Positions 12,091-24,015 of a stretch of DNA of 64,000 nt are shown piece after piece (position 1 is the first letter of the stretch; the number at the start of each line of letters is the position of its first letter). The stretch spans positions 45,381,199-45,445,198 of the forward strand of contig NW_023601104.1 in assembly GCF_014898055.3 (NCBI RefSeq), given 5' to 3'. The notes under the pieces are model-generated. The model saw nothing but the letters and a program-made list of their open reading frames with translations. It was not told the origin of the DNA and did not search any database. The stretch is from Talpa occidentalis. Its lineage: Eukaryota; Chordata; Mammalia; Eulipotyphla; Talpidae. Position numbers and translations under genes: made by a program.

Positions 12091-12236
12091 AGAATGCAGA
12101 CTGGGACAAGTGAATCACTTGTATAACAAATTAATGATAAATCCACACTGAAGGGGGTGTGTGGAGGAACAGAAATGCCCTAATTAACTTTGGAAAATAA
12201 TTTTTAGAGTGAATTCAGTAAGATAAAAGGTAAAAA

Positions 12237-12393
12237 CTGTAAACAAACAGGGCCTCCCCTGGTGGTGCAGTGGTTGAGTGCTGGGCTGCGAGGCTACAGC
12301 CTCTGCAACACTGGTTTGTTCCCCGGCCGTGGCAAGGGTCCCACAAAAACAAAACAAAACAAAACAAAACAAAACAAAAAACCTGTAAACAAA
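12237..12393 (+). mobile_element. Short head-only SINE with (AAAAC)n tail
   Basis: The element is at about 12248-12382. It has the usual head GGGCCTCCCCTGGTGGTGCA and a diverged B box (GGTTTGTTCCC), then stops at GGCAAGGGTCCCAC and goes directly into (AAAAC)n from 12343. The 3' body present in all other copies (CAGACCTCTCCTG to the AATAAA tail) is absent. CTGTAAACAAA at 12237-12247 and 12383-12393 forms a direct repeat, so the short form was itself inserted and did not arise by later deletion. It matches the end point of the element at 24949. Confidence 0.88.
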
Positions 12394-12509
12394 TAGTCTA
12401 TTGGCTTTCTTCCACCCTCGTATTTGTAGATGTATATATAAAAATATCTGAAAATGCTTAGATAACCACTAATTGGGGTGAGCAATATGGTTTTTGCTAG
12501 GTTTTGTCA

Positions 12510-12965
12510 GAATTACTGACAATAGCCAAGTTATGGAACCAATCTAAATGCCCATCAGCATTTGACTGAATAAAGAAATTGTAGAATATATACTCAATGG
12601 AATGCTACTCAGTTGTTAAAAAAAAAAACACATGAAAATAGTGCCTTTGGGGACAAAATGGATGGATCGTGAGGTGATTATGCTAAGTGAAATAAGTCAG
12701 TGAGAGAATGATCAGATGGTTCCACTCATTTGTGTGATATAAATAAATAAACCGGCAAAACAACAAACATCACTTAGACTGAAATATACAGTAGTTTGTA
12801 GGGAGAAGGAGGTGGGGGAAGAGGAGGGGCATTCATGAAAGTGTATTGGCACTGGAGCTTTGGTGGCGAGTAAGTGAAACAAGCACATGTGGAGGTGTGA
12901 AGTAGTACTCCCAAAATTATGTAATTGATGGCAAACCTATAAATTTAAATAATTAAACACAATGG
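12510..12965 (+). mobile_element. Fossil L1 3' end, sense
   Basis: The sequence passes through ACAATAGCCAAGTTATGGAA, CAATGGAATGCTACTCAG, AAAATGGATGGATCGTGAGG and TAAGTGAAATAAGTCAG, all standard L1 C-terminal landmarks, then a 3' UTR and an A-rich end near 12960. It is separate from the L1 at 11330-12090, which covers the same part of the element. Confidence 0.88.
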
Positions 12966-13129
12966 TGGATTATATGCTTGTTTATAGAACCAAATGAGGC
13001 CTAGATTAGAAAAGAGAAGGGATGGGTGATGAACTATAATCCTAAAGAGGAGAAAACAGTAAGGAACAGAGACTTAGGGAGCTGGACTTGAACAGATGTA
13101 GACGCATCTCTTTTAAAGTTTTGACAGAA

Positions 13130-13637
13130 GCTCTTTAATTTGATGTAGTCCCAGCTGTTTATCTTCGCCTTCACTATCACTGCTTTGGGTGATGTGTCTG
13201 TAAAGATGTCTTTGATGTGCAAATCACGTAGTGTTTCGCCTATATTTCCTTCTATATATTTTATGGTTTCAGGTCTTATGTCTAGTTCTTTAATCCATTT
13301 TGAGTTGATTTTTGTGTATGGTGTGAGGTAGTGGTCAAGCTTCATTCTTTTGCATGTAGCGACCCAGTTTTCCCAGCACCATTTATTGAACAAACTTTCT
13401 TTGCTCCAATGCATAGTCTTTGCTCCTTTGTCAAAGATTAGTTGACCATAAATCTGTGGGTTTATTTCTGGATTTTCTATTCGATTCCATTGGTCTGTAT
13501 GTCTGTTCTTGTTCCAATACCATGCAGTTTTGATGATTATGGCTTTGTAGTATAGTTTGAAGTCTGGGAGTGTGAAGCCTCCATTCCCTTCTTTTTTTTT
13601 CAGGAGAGCTTTGGCTATTCGGGGTTTTTTGTGATTC
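13130..13637 (-). pseudogene. L1 ORF2 segment, inverted half
   Basis: The minus strand encodes the region after the reverse-transcriptase domain: [50 protein letters not shown] and [10 protein letters not shown], uninterrupted. It corresponds to 38369-38886 of the large L1 of this window. The frame runs on into unrelated sequence at both ends because the inversion joined it to antisense L1, so the 271-codon frame at 13034-13849 is chimeric. It is not a functional gene. Confidence 0.93.
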
Positions 13638-14406
13638 CAGCAAAAGAGACAATAACAAAAACAAAGAGAAACCCCACCAACTGGGAGAACATTTTTGCAC
13701 CCAACACTAATGATAAAGGACTGATCACAAAAATCTGCAAAGAGCTGATGAGACTCAACAACAACAAAGAAAATAATCCAGTCAAAAAATGGGCAGAAGA
13801 GCCAAAAAGAAATTTCTCTGAAGAGGAAATGCAAATGGCCAACAGGCATATGAAAAAATGTTCAACGTCACTTATAATCAGGGAAATGCAAATCAAAACT
13901 ACCATGAGATACCATCTTACACCAGTGAGAATGGCACATATTAAAAAAAAACTAGCAACAACAAATGTTGGCGAGGGTGTGGAGAAAAAGGAACTCTCCT
14001 GCACTGCTGGTGGGAGTGCAAACTGGTCCAACCACTATGGAGAGCTGTGTGGAGATTTCTGGACCTACTAAACATAGAGCTTCCATATGATCCAGCAATT
14101 CCACTCCTAGGTATTTACCCAAAGGACACAGAAACATCCATTCCAAAGAACACCTGCACCCCTATATTTATAGCAGCACTGTTTACAATAGCTAAGCTTT
14201 GGAAACAGCCCAAATGCCCAAAAATAGATGACTGGATCAAGAAGATGTGGTACATATATACCATGGAATATTACTCAGCATTCAAAAAAGATAAACACAT
14301 GCAATTTGCAGCAACATGGATGGCGCTGGAAGGGATCATGCTCAGCGAAATAAGCCAAAAAGAAAAAGAAAAATACCGGATGGTCTCACTCATAGCAGGA
14401 ATCTAG
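13638..14406 (+). pseudogene. L1 ORF2 C-terminal segment, frameshifted
   Basis: The plus strand continues ORF2 from [11 protein letters not shown] through [14 protein letters not shown] to MAHIK, then loses frame at a run of nine A (13943-13951). The correct frame resumes with [20 protein letters not shown] and runs to the ORF2 stop at 14404-14406. The young antisense copy at 7.9 kb has seven A at this point and stays in frame. The 3' UTR follows with a G-rich tract at 14496-14520. Confidence 0.93.
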
Positions 14407-14745
14407 AAAACTTAAATAAGGGACCAGGAAAACGAATAACTATAAGAAAGTGAAAAGCAAAATCAACAAAAAACTACGAACCAGAGACACTTTTAGGGGG
14501 GCGGGGGTGGGAGGGGAGGGATTGGGGTCAGAATGGGGGGGCTGCAATTGTATGGGGAATATAAAAATAAAATTTATTATTAAAAAAAATTAAAAAAAAT
14601 AAAGTTTTGACAGAATGAAAATAAGTATGAAAGAAAGGCAGATAAACTTCAAGAAGTACAGATCAGGAAGCTCATGGCTATTGATTTCAATTTACTCAAG
14701 ACAAAAGAAAATATATCACTGAGATCTAAGAGAGTGATATCTTGT

Positions 14746-15049
14746 CTAGTATGATACGATTTTTTTTTTTAAGATTTATTTATTTATTTATACAAGCACT
14801 GGGTGCAGTCAGAAGCGTGGGAGGGTGAGAGAATTCACCAGAGCCAGAGCGGGGAACAGAGCAGGCAGACTAAGGTACACTGCTGAGGGGAGCAGAGGGC
14901 TGCAGGAGAGGTCTGCGTGCATTGTGGGACCCTCCTCCGGTGGCTGGGGAGCAGCCGGAAATCGAACCAGCGCTGCAGAGGCTGAAGGCAGCTTCGCAAC
15001 CCAGTGCTCAACTGTTGTGCCACCGGGGAGGCCCCTAGTATGGTACAAT
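14746..15049 (-). mobile_element. tRNA-head SINE, type A, antisense
   Basis: The element is 14761-15034. The reverse complement has GGGGCCTCCCCGGTGGC, a slightly changed B box (GGTTCGATTTC), CCGGAGGAGGGTCCCAC and TATAAATAAATAAATAAATC, then an A tail (T-run at 14761-14772). The flanking repeats CTAGTATGATACGAT and CTAGTATGGTACAAT differ at two positions, so the insertion is somewhat older than those with perfect repeats. Confidence 0.94.
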
Positions 15050-15364
15050 CTTTACTGAAAAGTTTATCTCAGGAGGTAAGGCTATTGTAGCCTGCTTTGA
15101 GTGCTCTGGGAAAGATTCTTTCAATTAAATATCTATGAAAGATTCTGCTCAGGATAGCAAATACAAAGACCTCTTAATTGTTTAGCAGAAACAGATTTTA
15201 TCTATTAAGTGATTTTTGGCCTGCTTGACATTTTTTAATGCAATTCTTTAAACCACTTTTAAAGTTTGAAGACAATGAGGCAACAATGGAAATGTTCATG
15301 CCTGTCTTACTTGGACAATAAATGCAATTATGTAAAACAGAACATTAGAAAACCCTCAGTATTC

Positions 15365-16620
15365 TAATATCAGTGTTATAATGACCATCTTACTCAAAAC
15401 AATTCAGCTTCAATGCAGTCCCTATCAAAGTTTCAATGACATTCCTGAAAGAAATCAATAAAATATTATTGAAATTTATATCAAACTAAAAAAGGTCTCT
15501 AATAGCCAAATCAATTTTGACAAAAAGAGAAGAACCGGGTCATCACAATCCCAGACTTCAAACTCTCCTACAAAGCTTTAATAATCAACACAGTGTGGTA
15601 CTGTAATAAAAAACAGGCACAGAGATCAATGGAACAGAATGAAACCCAGAAATAGGCCCACACTGATACGGACAGTTAACCCATGACAAAGGAGCCAAGA
15701 GTATACATTGCAGAAAGGATGTGTTGTCAACAAATGATGTTGGAAACACTGGACAACCATGTACAAAAGAATGAAACCAGACCATTTCTTACACCTTACA
15801 CAAAAATTAACTCTAAATGGATTTGGGACTTGAATATCAACCTGCGATCATAAAACATAGTGAAGAAAATATACTGTGAATATAGCCCATATCAAAAATA
15901 CCAGAACAAGAAGTGTTAGCATTTTTAGAAAAATTAACACTTGTACATTGTGTTGGGAATGTAGACTAGTGCAGCCCCTATAGGAAACAGTATGGAGGGT
16001 TCTCAAAACAAAACTAGACATACTGTATGATCCAGCAATTAAATTCCTAGATATCTACCCAAAGAATGCAAAAAAAAAAAACTAATGCCAAAGAATATAT
16101 ACACCCCTAATTCATATCAGCTGTATTTACAATAGCCATATTACAGAAACAACCTAAGTGTGTAATGGCAGATGAGTGGATTAAGAAGATGTGGTATATA
16201 TGCACAATGAATACAACTGAGCTATAAAACAAAAACTGAATTTTGCTACTTCTGTTAATGTGAATAGAACTGGAGGGGATTATATTAGACAAAATAAATC
16301 AGATGGAGAAGACAAATTCTGGATTATTTCTCTTGTGTGTGGAACACAGAAACAAAAATATGGTTTTTGTTTCATAACATAGAGAAACAAAAATGTCAAA
16401 ACCATACCAATACAAACCCTAAAAATCTGACTGCAGAATTCAGGATACCAGAGTATACTGAATGGAAATGAGATCTAATTGACTGTGGTGGAGGATTTAT
16501 GGGTGCTTTTGTGGTGGGTGTGATGTTGTAACATACACTGAAGAGTTGTGAATCTATATCTTTGAATCATATACAGCTAAATCAACATTCCCTCAATAAA
16601 GAATAATAGAATTTAAGAAA
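15365..16620 (+). mobile_element. Fossil L1 (ORF2 3' half to 3' UTR) with internal deletion
   Basis: It begins with the ORF2 segment CAATGCAGTCCCTATCAAAG, passes through AGACTTCAAACTCTCCTACA, and is collinear with L1 until about 15920. There it jumps to GTACATTGTGTTGGGAATG, skipping the intervening ORF2 segment, and goes on through ATCCAGCAATTAAATTCCTA to a 3' UTR ending near 16620. The frame is broken in many places. It is far more diverged than the copies at 13.1 and 37.3 kb. Confidence 0.88.
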
Positions 16621-17519
16621 TATATAGCAACAAAAATTATCATGGTAGTTATTTAAAGATGTGGTCACTAAATGCAGTATTAAAAAAAAAAAACAACTAA
16701 TGAAATCCCAGTACAATCATCCTTTTCCCTCCATTAGCTAATTAATAGCCAATTGATATATCTATTATGGAAGCATTTACCAAATCATTTTCAGTGGCAT
16801 TCTCTGTGGACCACAGGGTTAAATGGTGTGGAACTATGGTAGGGGTGTGTTTTGTACAATTTAGTTTATGTGAGACCACAATCAAATTTAGAGTTTTATT
16901 TTTATTTTCTAATAATGTTCAGTCTACTTCACTTTAAAACACTTTATTAAATCCAATTTGAGAGCAGAGTTTCAGTATAATCTACTTAGCTTATATTTAG
17001 TTTCATATCAAAAAATAGAATGTAGTTTTAACATTTTACTCATTATTTACCATCAGTTGCTAAATTAACTATTCCTAAGAAATGTTGATTCATTTTTAAA
17101 ATCTAAGACTCTACAATTCAGTTAAATTGTCTAATAAAAATCACTTGCCATTCTCTTTTGTCACAAAATCGTGCATTAGTATTACTCAATCCAATATCAT
17201 GTCAGTATAACTCAATCCACTTTTTTAAAATGTCTGATTTCTTAAGTGCTGTTTTTTGAATATACATGTGTATTTTAATAGAAATTTGTTGTTTTATTTT
17301 TTAATTAAGTTGACAGAGTATAATTCCAAAATTTCTTTATTATTAATTTAAAAAAGCAGACACCATTTTTAGTAGAGTTTATATTCACAGTAAAAACAGA
17401 TACTACTAAGGAAATGAAATTCAGTGGTGTCATATAAGTAGATAGAATATGTATTTCAAATTTTTATACATGTGATAAAAATCAACTAACAATAGGGTGA
17501 ATCTGTGTTTAAAAAAAAG
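16621..17519. other. Unassigned AT-rich DNA
   Basis: No gene or repeat family was recognised. It is strongly AT-rich with short A runs (16681-16693). Confidence 0.6.
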
Positions 17520-17822
17520 AAAGTGAACACAGGGCCTCCCCAGTGGCACAACAGGTTGAGGGCAGTTCTGTGAAGCTGTCCTCAGCCTCTGCAGCACAGG
17601 TTCGATTACCAGCCAGGCAGGGAGTTACCCACATGGCATGGCAGACCTCTCCTGTCTCGCCCACTGCTCCCTTCAGCAGTGTTTTTGGTCCATCTGCCTG
17701 TTTTGTTCCCTGCTCTATCTCTGGTGAATTCACTCACGCTCCCGTGCCCCTGGCCTGTACCCCAGTTCTTATATAAATAAATAAATCTTTACCAAAAATA
17801 AAAATATAAAAAAGTGAACACA
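17520..17822 (+). mobile_element. tRNA-head SINE, type B, with 12-bp TSD
   Basis: The element is 17532-17810, with head GGGCCTCCCCAGTGGCACAA, B box GGTTCGATTAC, type-B words CAGCCAGGCAGGGAG and CCTGGCCTGTACCCCAG, and tail ATATAAATAAATAAATCTTT. The direct repeat AAAGTGAACACA lies at 17520-17531 and 17811-17822. The tail continues into a degenerate A-rich stretch. Confidence 0.95.
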
Positions 17823-18120
17823 CACTAAATTATACTTTGATAGAATCTGTATAAATAAGATCAACATTTAAACTTATAGGGAAAAATTCTATGTACATGA
17901 CAAATTTAGAGTTTTGTCTCGTCAGCTATGTGATGCTCTTTAGCTCATTTAGAGAAAATAACCCTTAGCATCTACCTCATTAACTTTTCAAAGAAAAAGC
18001 TTCTTTTCACTGATATTTGAAATGTATTTTGGGGGCCATATTTCGTTTCTGCATTTTAAAATTATTTCCTTCCTTCAACTGACTTTTTGGTTTTTGTTTG
18101 TCTTTTTTAGTTACTTTAAG

Positions 18121-18435
18121 TCTAATTTTTAATTTTTTAAAGAGTTATGTATTTATTTATTTATTTTAAAGAGTTATTTAATTATGCATATAAAAACTGG
18201 GATACAGGCCAAAGGTGCAGGGGGATGAGAGGATTCACCAGAGACAGAGTGAGGAGCAGAACAGGTGGATCGACTGAAACATGCTGCTGAGGGGTGCAGT
18301 AGGTGAAACAGGAGAGGTCTGCTGTGCCATGTGGGTAGCTCCCTGGCTGGGGATGGAACTTGTGCTACAGCAGTTGCCGATAGCTTCGTAGTGCTGAGAT
18401 AATCCCTTGCACCCTGAGGGAGGCCTCTAATTTTT
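18121..18435 (-). mobile_element. tRNA-head SINE, type B, antisense
   Basis: The element is 18131-18425. The head on the minus strand is AGGCCTCCCTCAGGGTGCAA, with a degraded A box and B box. The body words match type B, and the plus-strand left end has an expanded TTTATTTATTTATTTTAAAGAG tail. A 10-bp repeat, TCTAATTTTT, brackets it. It sits directly left of a long antisense fossil L1. Confidence 0.88.
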
Positions 18436-18439
18436 TTTT

Positions 18440-20560
18440 TATTTGTACATAACTTGTTTCATGAGGTAGGTCTGCATTTCTGTAGACTTCCTTCTTTCTA
18501 CTGCTTTTGCTGCATCACATAGTTTCTAATAACTTATGTCTTCATTTCCATTTTTCTCCAGGTACTTTTTGCTTGTGCCTTTGAGTTCCTCAGTGACCCA
18601 ATAGTTTTCCAATAGCTTGTTGCTTATTCTCCACATATTTGTGAGATTTACCTCTTTTTTTCTTGAGGTTGATTTTTAGTTTAAAGCATTGTAATCCATA
18701 TTCATGAAGTTATTGAAATTTGTTTCCTGCACTAAAATATGATCTATCTTTGAGAATATTCCATGTGCACTTGAGGAGAATGTGTATTTTATTGTTTGGG
18801 GGTAGAATGCTCTGTAAATATCTATTAAGTTCAGCCATTATATTTTTGTTGACTTTCTGTCTTGATCTTTCCATTGAGGTAAGTGGGTTTTGCTTTCATT
18901 ATCTCCTTTCAGGTCTGTCAATATTTGTTTTATATGTTGGGTGCATATATATTATTCTTATGTCTTCTTGATGTATTGATACCTGTATTATTACATATTG
19001 CCCTTCTTTATTCTTTGTTACCTATTTTTTTGGTTAGAATTTTATCTGGTATAAATATGCTTTTAATTTTTTTCCATTTTCTTGGCATACCATTTTCCAC
19101 CCCTTTGCTTTAAGTCAATGGTTTTCTTTATCATTTAGGTTTTTCTTTTGTAGGCAAAACTTAATTGGGTTTTATCTTTTGATTGCCATTTGCTTATGGG
19201 ATTGTCTTCCAGTCCTTAGCCCTAGGTCTGTTTTTGTCTTTGGTAGTATAATAGGTTTCCTGTATATAGGAGAAGACTGTCCTTTGTTTTGAAATCTACT
19301 CAGCTACTCTATTTTAGTTGGTTAACCCAAGCTAAATACATTTAAGGTGATCATTCAATTATGATGTTTATTGTCATTTTATTATTTTTAATTTTTTTTT
19401 AGTTTATATTTGGCAGATCACTTTTATGTTTTGTTTAGTATCCACTTGCATTACCTTATGCATCATTTCTATTGATTTCTGTTTGAAGGTTATACTGAGG
19501 TTTCTATTAAGATAGACTACATTTGTGATCCACTAAATTGTTTGATATCAAACTCATTCTGATGGGCCACACTCTCACTTCCCCCTTCCTTCACATTCTA
19601 TATTTTAGATGTGTTGCTTTTTTATTTGCTTTGTTTTGTTATTTAGCCCTTTTAGTACTTCTTTCATGTCAACTTGCTGTTCGTCAATTCTTGTCAGTGA
19701 AGCTCCTTACCCTTTTTGCTGTCTTGAATGACAAAATGCAGGATAAAGTATTCTAGTCTGGAAATCCTTGTCTCCAAGTGTATTTCCTTTTTGCCTATAA
19801 GATATTCATTAAAAAGTCTGTGGACTGTCTAATTGGTGTTCTCTTATAGATTAGTCTATTTTCTGTCAATTTTAATATTCTGCCCTTTTCATTGTTTTCA
19901 ACAGCTTAAAATTGATAATTATAATGTATTTTGGAGTATATTGCATTATTTTGTTTTGAATGTTTGGCCATAATGGATCGGGGTTTCTGGTTCATTTTCC
20001 AGATTGATGTGGTTCTTAGCAAATATTTCTTAAATAAATTTTCTAAATCTTCTCTTTATCTTCTCCTTTTGGGACCTCAAGATACAGATGTTATTTCTCT
20101 TTGTGCTGTCCTATAGAGCTCTTACATTTTTTCAATTTTTATATTCTTTTTCCTCTTCAATGTTCTGTTTGTGTGTTCCCCACCATTATGTTTTAAAGCT
20201 CATTAATTCTTTCCATTATTTGTATTTGTCTGCTACTGAAGCCCTTTATAGTATTTTAATTCAATTATAGTATTTTTTAGATCCATTAATTCTAGTAGTA
20301 GCAGTGTCATCTTTTCTTAATCTGCTTTATATCATCCTTTGTTTTTCTTAATTCACAAGCATGGTTAAAACTGTTACCTTAACTCATCTGCAAGCATAAA
20401 CAACAATTCTGCTGGATTGAGACTTCTCTCTGGGTTTCTTTCCTTTCCTATTGTTGCAGCATTTGTAATATGTTCCTCTATCTCTATTTTTATATTTTAT
20501 GGAGTATAGTAGTGAATTTCCTTTTATTTATTATCTTAGTAAATTGGTTTTATGCTCCAC
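18440..20560 (-). mobile_element. Long fossil L1, antisense (endonuclease region towards 5' end)
   Basis: The plus strand is the classical reverse pattern of L1 ORF2: AGAATGTGTATTTTATTG, then TCTGTCTTGATCTTTCCATTG, CTTCTTGATGTATTGATACC, 'actcagctactctattttag', 'aatacatttaaggtgatcat', and further right TTCTCCTTTTGGGACCTC. Reading rightwards moves towards the L1 5' end, so this covers the endonuclease part of ORF2 and upstream sequence. Several frames of 60-83 codons here are T-rich shadows. Confidence 0.85.
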
Positions 20561-21550
20561 CTACAAGTTGCTGGGTATAACCCTAGTCTTATTTTATCCA
20601 AGGTGTCTATTATTTCACAGACTGCTACCTTTGCACTGGTTCAAGTGGCTGGGGTTCTGGTGCCAGTAAGAGATAACAGATAAAGGAACCAAGACAGTAG
20701 GGTAACAAAATGTTGCCTCCAGTGACCATCAAGGGATAATCTTCCTATAGTGCTCCAAGTACCTGAGCTATGGGGATCCACAGAGATACCATCCCTAAGC
20801 CAAATCTTCTGCATAACATCTCATATGGTCTCCTGCCAGTCTCAACTAGTATATTTTTGAGCACTAGATGCAATGCCTGGTGAGGTTGGTAGTTGAGACT
20901 AAGTCACAGGTGAGAAATTGTTCTCTGCTTTTTTTGAGTATGGAGTCTTAGCTAGGGATACTTGCTCCTATTGTTGAGATCCAGGTTGTTTGGCTATGGT
21001 TAGTGAGTACATTCAAACAGTTATTGCCCAAGTTTTGGTCATGGAAGGGTTAAGGCAGGTGTTTTATAGCTGTGGGTTTGAAATCCTAGCCTCTTCTTTG
21101 AGGAAACAGATGAATTTACCTGTCTCTCTCTGCCCATTCAGATTCCATTGTTTTATATTAGGGACCTGAGGCTTATACCAGTAATTTTCATTCTACTCTT
21201 AGTTCTCCAGTATTAAATCCCCTGTTCTACAAGCCAACTCTATGGACCCCTTTCTCCTATATAGTGATGAATCTCCATTGTCCCCACTGTACACATATTC
21301 CCTTATATCAATAATAGCAGAAGGCCTTTGTGCAAAAGTAATCCATCCCTCTCATTGGTTGTATCCTCATTTCACTGCAAACAGTTCAATTTCAGTTTTT
21401 CTTACCCCTTCCCACATGGACCTTTGCTCCTGAACCATGAAATAGTCATCTGTTTACCTTTCAGGATTTGTTGACTTTTCTCTGCTGCAATTGTGAATAT
21501 GTGGTGCAGGGCAACAGGAGTCTTCATTCTGATTCCATTTGCTAGACTCC
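20561..21550 (-). mobile_element. Possible L1 5' region, antisense
   Basis: This stretch is less AT-rich and directly continues the fossil L1 to its left, where the 5' UTR of that element would lie. I cannot match words to a specific L1 5' UTR, so the assignment rests on position only. It could also be unrelated unique DNA. Confidence 0.3.
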
Positions 21551-22699
21551 ATTCCTCAATGTTTTAATGGGCAGAAATTTTCTATTAATTTCTCTTTTGA
21601 ATAAAAACAGCCTATTGGTACTTTCCATGAGAGCTTAAAAGAAATGTTCAGTTACCTAAGTCATCTGAGAAATTATCTAAAGTGAATTACTTTGTGCTTG
21701 CAAGATATACCTAAATAAATAATAAACCTAGTATGCTTTTTTTTCTTTTAGATGACCACATGATATAAAAAAAAAAGCCATCTCAGAAACTATTCCACTA
21801 GAACAAGAGCCTACTACTTTAAAATGGTCTTTGGCCATTGGAGCATTTTTATAAAATAGGCATCATCTAAGAATAATACAGTAGTGCTTTCAAGTATGTT
21901 AGTAAGGCCAATTGGCATTTATAATATGCTAATATTTCTTTTCAACATTATTAACTACAGAATTTTATTTCCATTAAATTCTAAAAATTTAATTTTATCA
22001 TCATTAAAATGTAACCTTTCCTCAAAGAAAGATATTTGCAATATTTGCCTTTCCAAATAAAGTTGTTCAGTTTATGCTGACATATGTGTTAGTAGTAATG
22101 CTGAGGCTGTGTGTGTGTGTGTGTGCGTGTGCATGGACACACTAGCATGAGTGAAAATATAAAGCAAAATCTTACTTGTGATAGTAATTTAGGTATGGAT
22201 TTTAATAGTATATCATATGGTCAACCACCCACCAGTGGAGTATTATCTAATCAGATTCATAGGGCTTATAACATTAGTGAAAAAAATTTCTCCTCAAAGT
22301 AAGAGCCTACAACAAAGGAAGATGAATCTGTACACAGAAAAAAGGTGCCACAAATGTAATATATGTAACCCTGTGTGTTTAGAAGGTCACATTTTGCCAA
22401 AGTGTGTCTTAATCACACTGAGCACCTTGGCAAAATGTGATCCTCTAAGTAACCCCAATTATGCCAAAAAAATTAAGAAGGTATTTAGAAAATGTATTCT
22501 ACTGTAAAACCCTGATTACTTAATATAAAACTGCTTGAAATTTGGTTTATTACAATCCTTTAACTTCAAAGACTTCTGTCTCCTTGGACTCTATCTCTTC
22601 ATTAGTATAAACCTATTTCTGTTTAATTGTTAAATATGAATTTAATTGTCCTAGATTCACATCATTATATTTCACTGATGATTATTCTAGATAATTTTT
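21551..22699. other. Unassigned DNA with GT repeat and palindrome
   Basis: No gene was recognised. It contains a short (GT)n run at 22108-22130 and a nested inverted repeat at 22379-22448. Frames of 63 and 96 codons (22111-22302, 22217-22507) cover these repeats and have no domain. Confidence 0.55.
22379..22448. repeat. Nested palindrome / hairpin
   Basis: Outer arms 22379-22400 and 22427-22448 are inverted copies differing at two positions, with the inner 14 bases TCACATTTTGCCAA against TTGGCAAAATGTGA perfect. Inside them AGTGTG (22401-22406) pairs with CACACT (22414-22419), leaving a 7-base loop and a one-sided 7-base bulge (GAGCACC). A transcript would fold into a long stem. It could be a solo inverted-repeat transposon remnant or a chance local inversion. 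Confidence 0.85.
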
Positions 22700-23424
22700 T
22701 TTCAGACTGAAACATGAGAAACAGACAAGTATTCCTATTCTTTTCACTTATATACAACATTGTACTAGAAATTCTAGTGAGTAAAAATAGGCAAGAAAAT
22801 GGAATAAGTTGTGTAAAGTTGGAAATAAAGTTACCTGTTTTACAAAAGACATAATTTTATTTGTGGCATACCCTAAACATTTCACAGAATTTTTGGTGCT
22901 AAACAAATTAAGTCACCATAGTTTCAGGATATAAAAATTAATAAACATTCAGTGGCATTTCTACACACTAACAATGAATTACTTAAATGGAAATTAATAT
23001 AATTAATATAATTTACAATTATATCAAAAATAATAAATTTACCCTGAGAAGTTGGAACACTTGTTCTGAAGACTATAAAATACTACTAAAAGAAATCAAA
23101 GGTACAAATGAGTGGAAGGTACATACTATGTACATCTTAATACAATTAAGATGTTTGTCAGTATTACCCAAGATTATCTATAGATTCAGAATGCAATCTT
23201 TACTAAGTATCAATGGTATTTTTTTTGCAAAAATTGAGAATCCACCCTAAAATTAATAGAAAATTTCAAAGAACCCCAAGTAGCCAAAGCAACAAAGTTG
23301 AAAGTCTCATGTTTCTGATTTCAAATTTATTACAAATCTTCAGTAATCAAATCAGACTTGTACTGGCAAAAAGCCAAGCATATAAACCAATAGAATAGAG
23401 ATCAGAAATAAACCCTAACATATA

Positions 23425-23709
23425 CAGTTTCAAATTTTTTTTAAAGATTTATTTATGCATATAAAAGCTGGGGTACAGGCCAGAGATGTGGGGGTGAAAG
23501 GATTTACCAGAGACAGAGTGGGAAACAGAACAGACAGAGCCATGAAATACAATGCTGAAGGGAGCAGGGGGTGAGAGAGGAGAGGTCTGCTGCATCATGT
23601 GGGTTGCTCCCTGGCCGGCCTGGCATCAAACTCATGCTGCAGAGGCTGCGGATTGCTTCATAGTGAGGTGATTAACCCCCTGTGCCACCAGGGAGGCCCA
23701 GTTTCAAAT
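23425..23709 (-). mobile_element. tRNA-head SINE, type B, antisense, inside fossil L1
   Basis: The element is 23436-23698, with minus-strand head GGGCCTCCCTGGTGGCACAG and type-B body. CAGTTTCAAAT is repeated at 23425-23435 and 23699-23709. It splits the fossil L1 of 22.7-24.4 kb. Confidence 0.93.
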
Positions 23710-24015
23710 GATTTTAAATGATGATGCTGAGACTATTCAATGGAGAAAGGACAGTCATTTTATCAAAAGGTGCTAGGAAAATTAAGTACCACATACAGAA
23801 GATAAAGTTGGACACTTACAGACAAAATTCAAGTAGATCAAAAATCTAAACATGACAGTGTTAGAAAAACACAGGGCAAAAGTTTCATGACATTGGATTT
23901 AGCAGTTATTCCTTGGCTGTGATACTCAAAACACAAGTAACAAAAGAACAAATAGACTTCATGAAAATATATAACTGTTGTGCATCAAAGGATACTAGCA
24001 AAGGATACTAGATTG

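Larger units (their letters stand above)
13114..14615. mobile_element. Young L1 with 5' inversion (twin priming) and 16-bp TSD
   Basis: The insert is 13130-14599. The left 0.5 kb (13130 to about 13637) is L1 in minus orientation. The right part (about 13638-14599) is L1 in plus orientation and continues to the 3' end. The two halves are adjacent parts of one element: the minus half ends at the codons for IKLKSF and the plus half begins at AKETITKTK, which is contiguous in the copy at 38.9 kb. The perfect repeat TAAAGTTTTGACAGAA brackets it (13114-13129 and 14600-14615), so it is a single event. The junction at 13636-13640 shows a 2-base overlap (CA), and CAGAA at the left edge is shared with the L1 end. 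Confidence 0.96.

Noticed and set aside
18440..20560. Cluster of small membrane-protein frames
   Set aside because: They are T-rich shadows of antisense L1 ORF2 and have no independent support.
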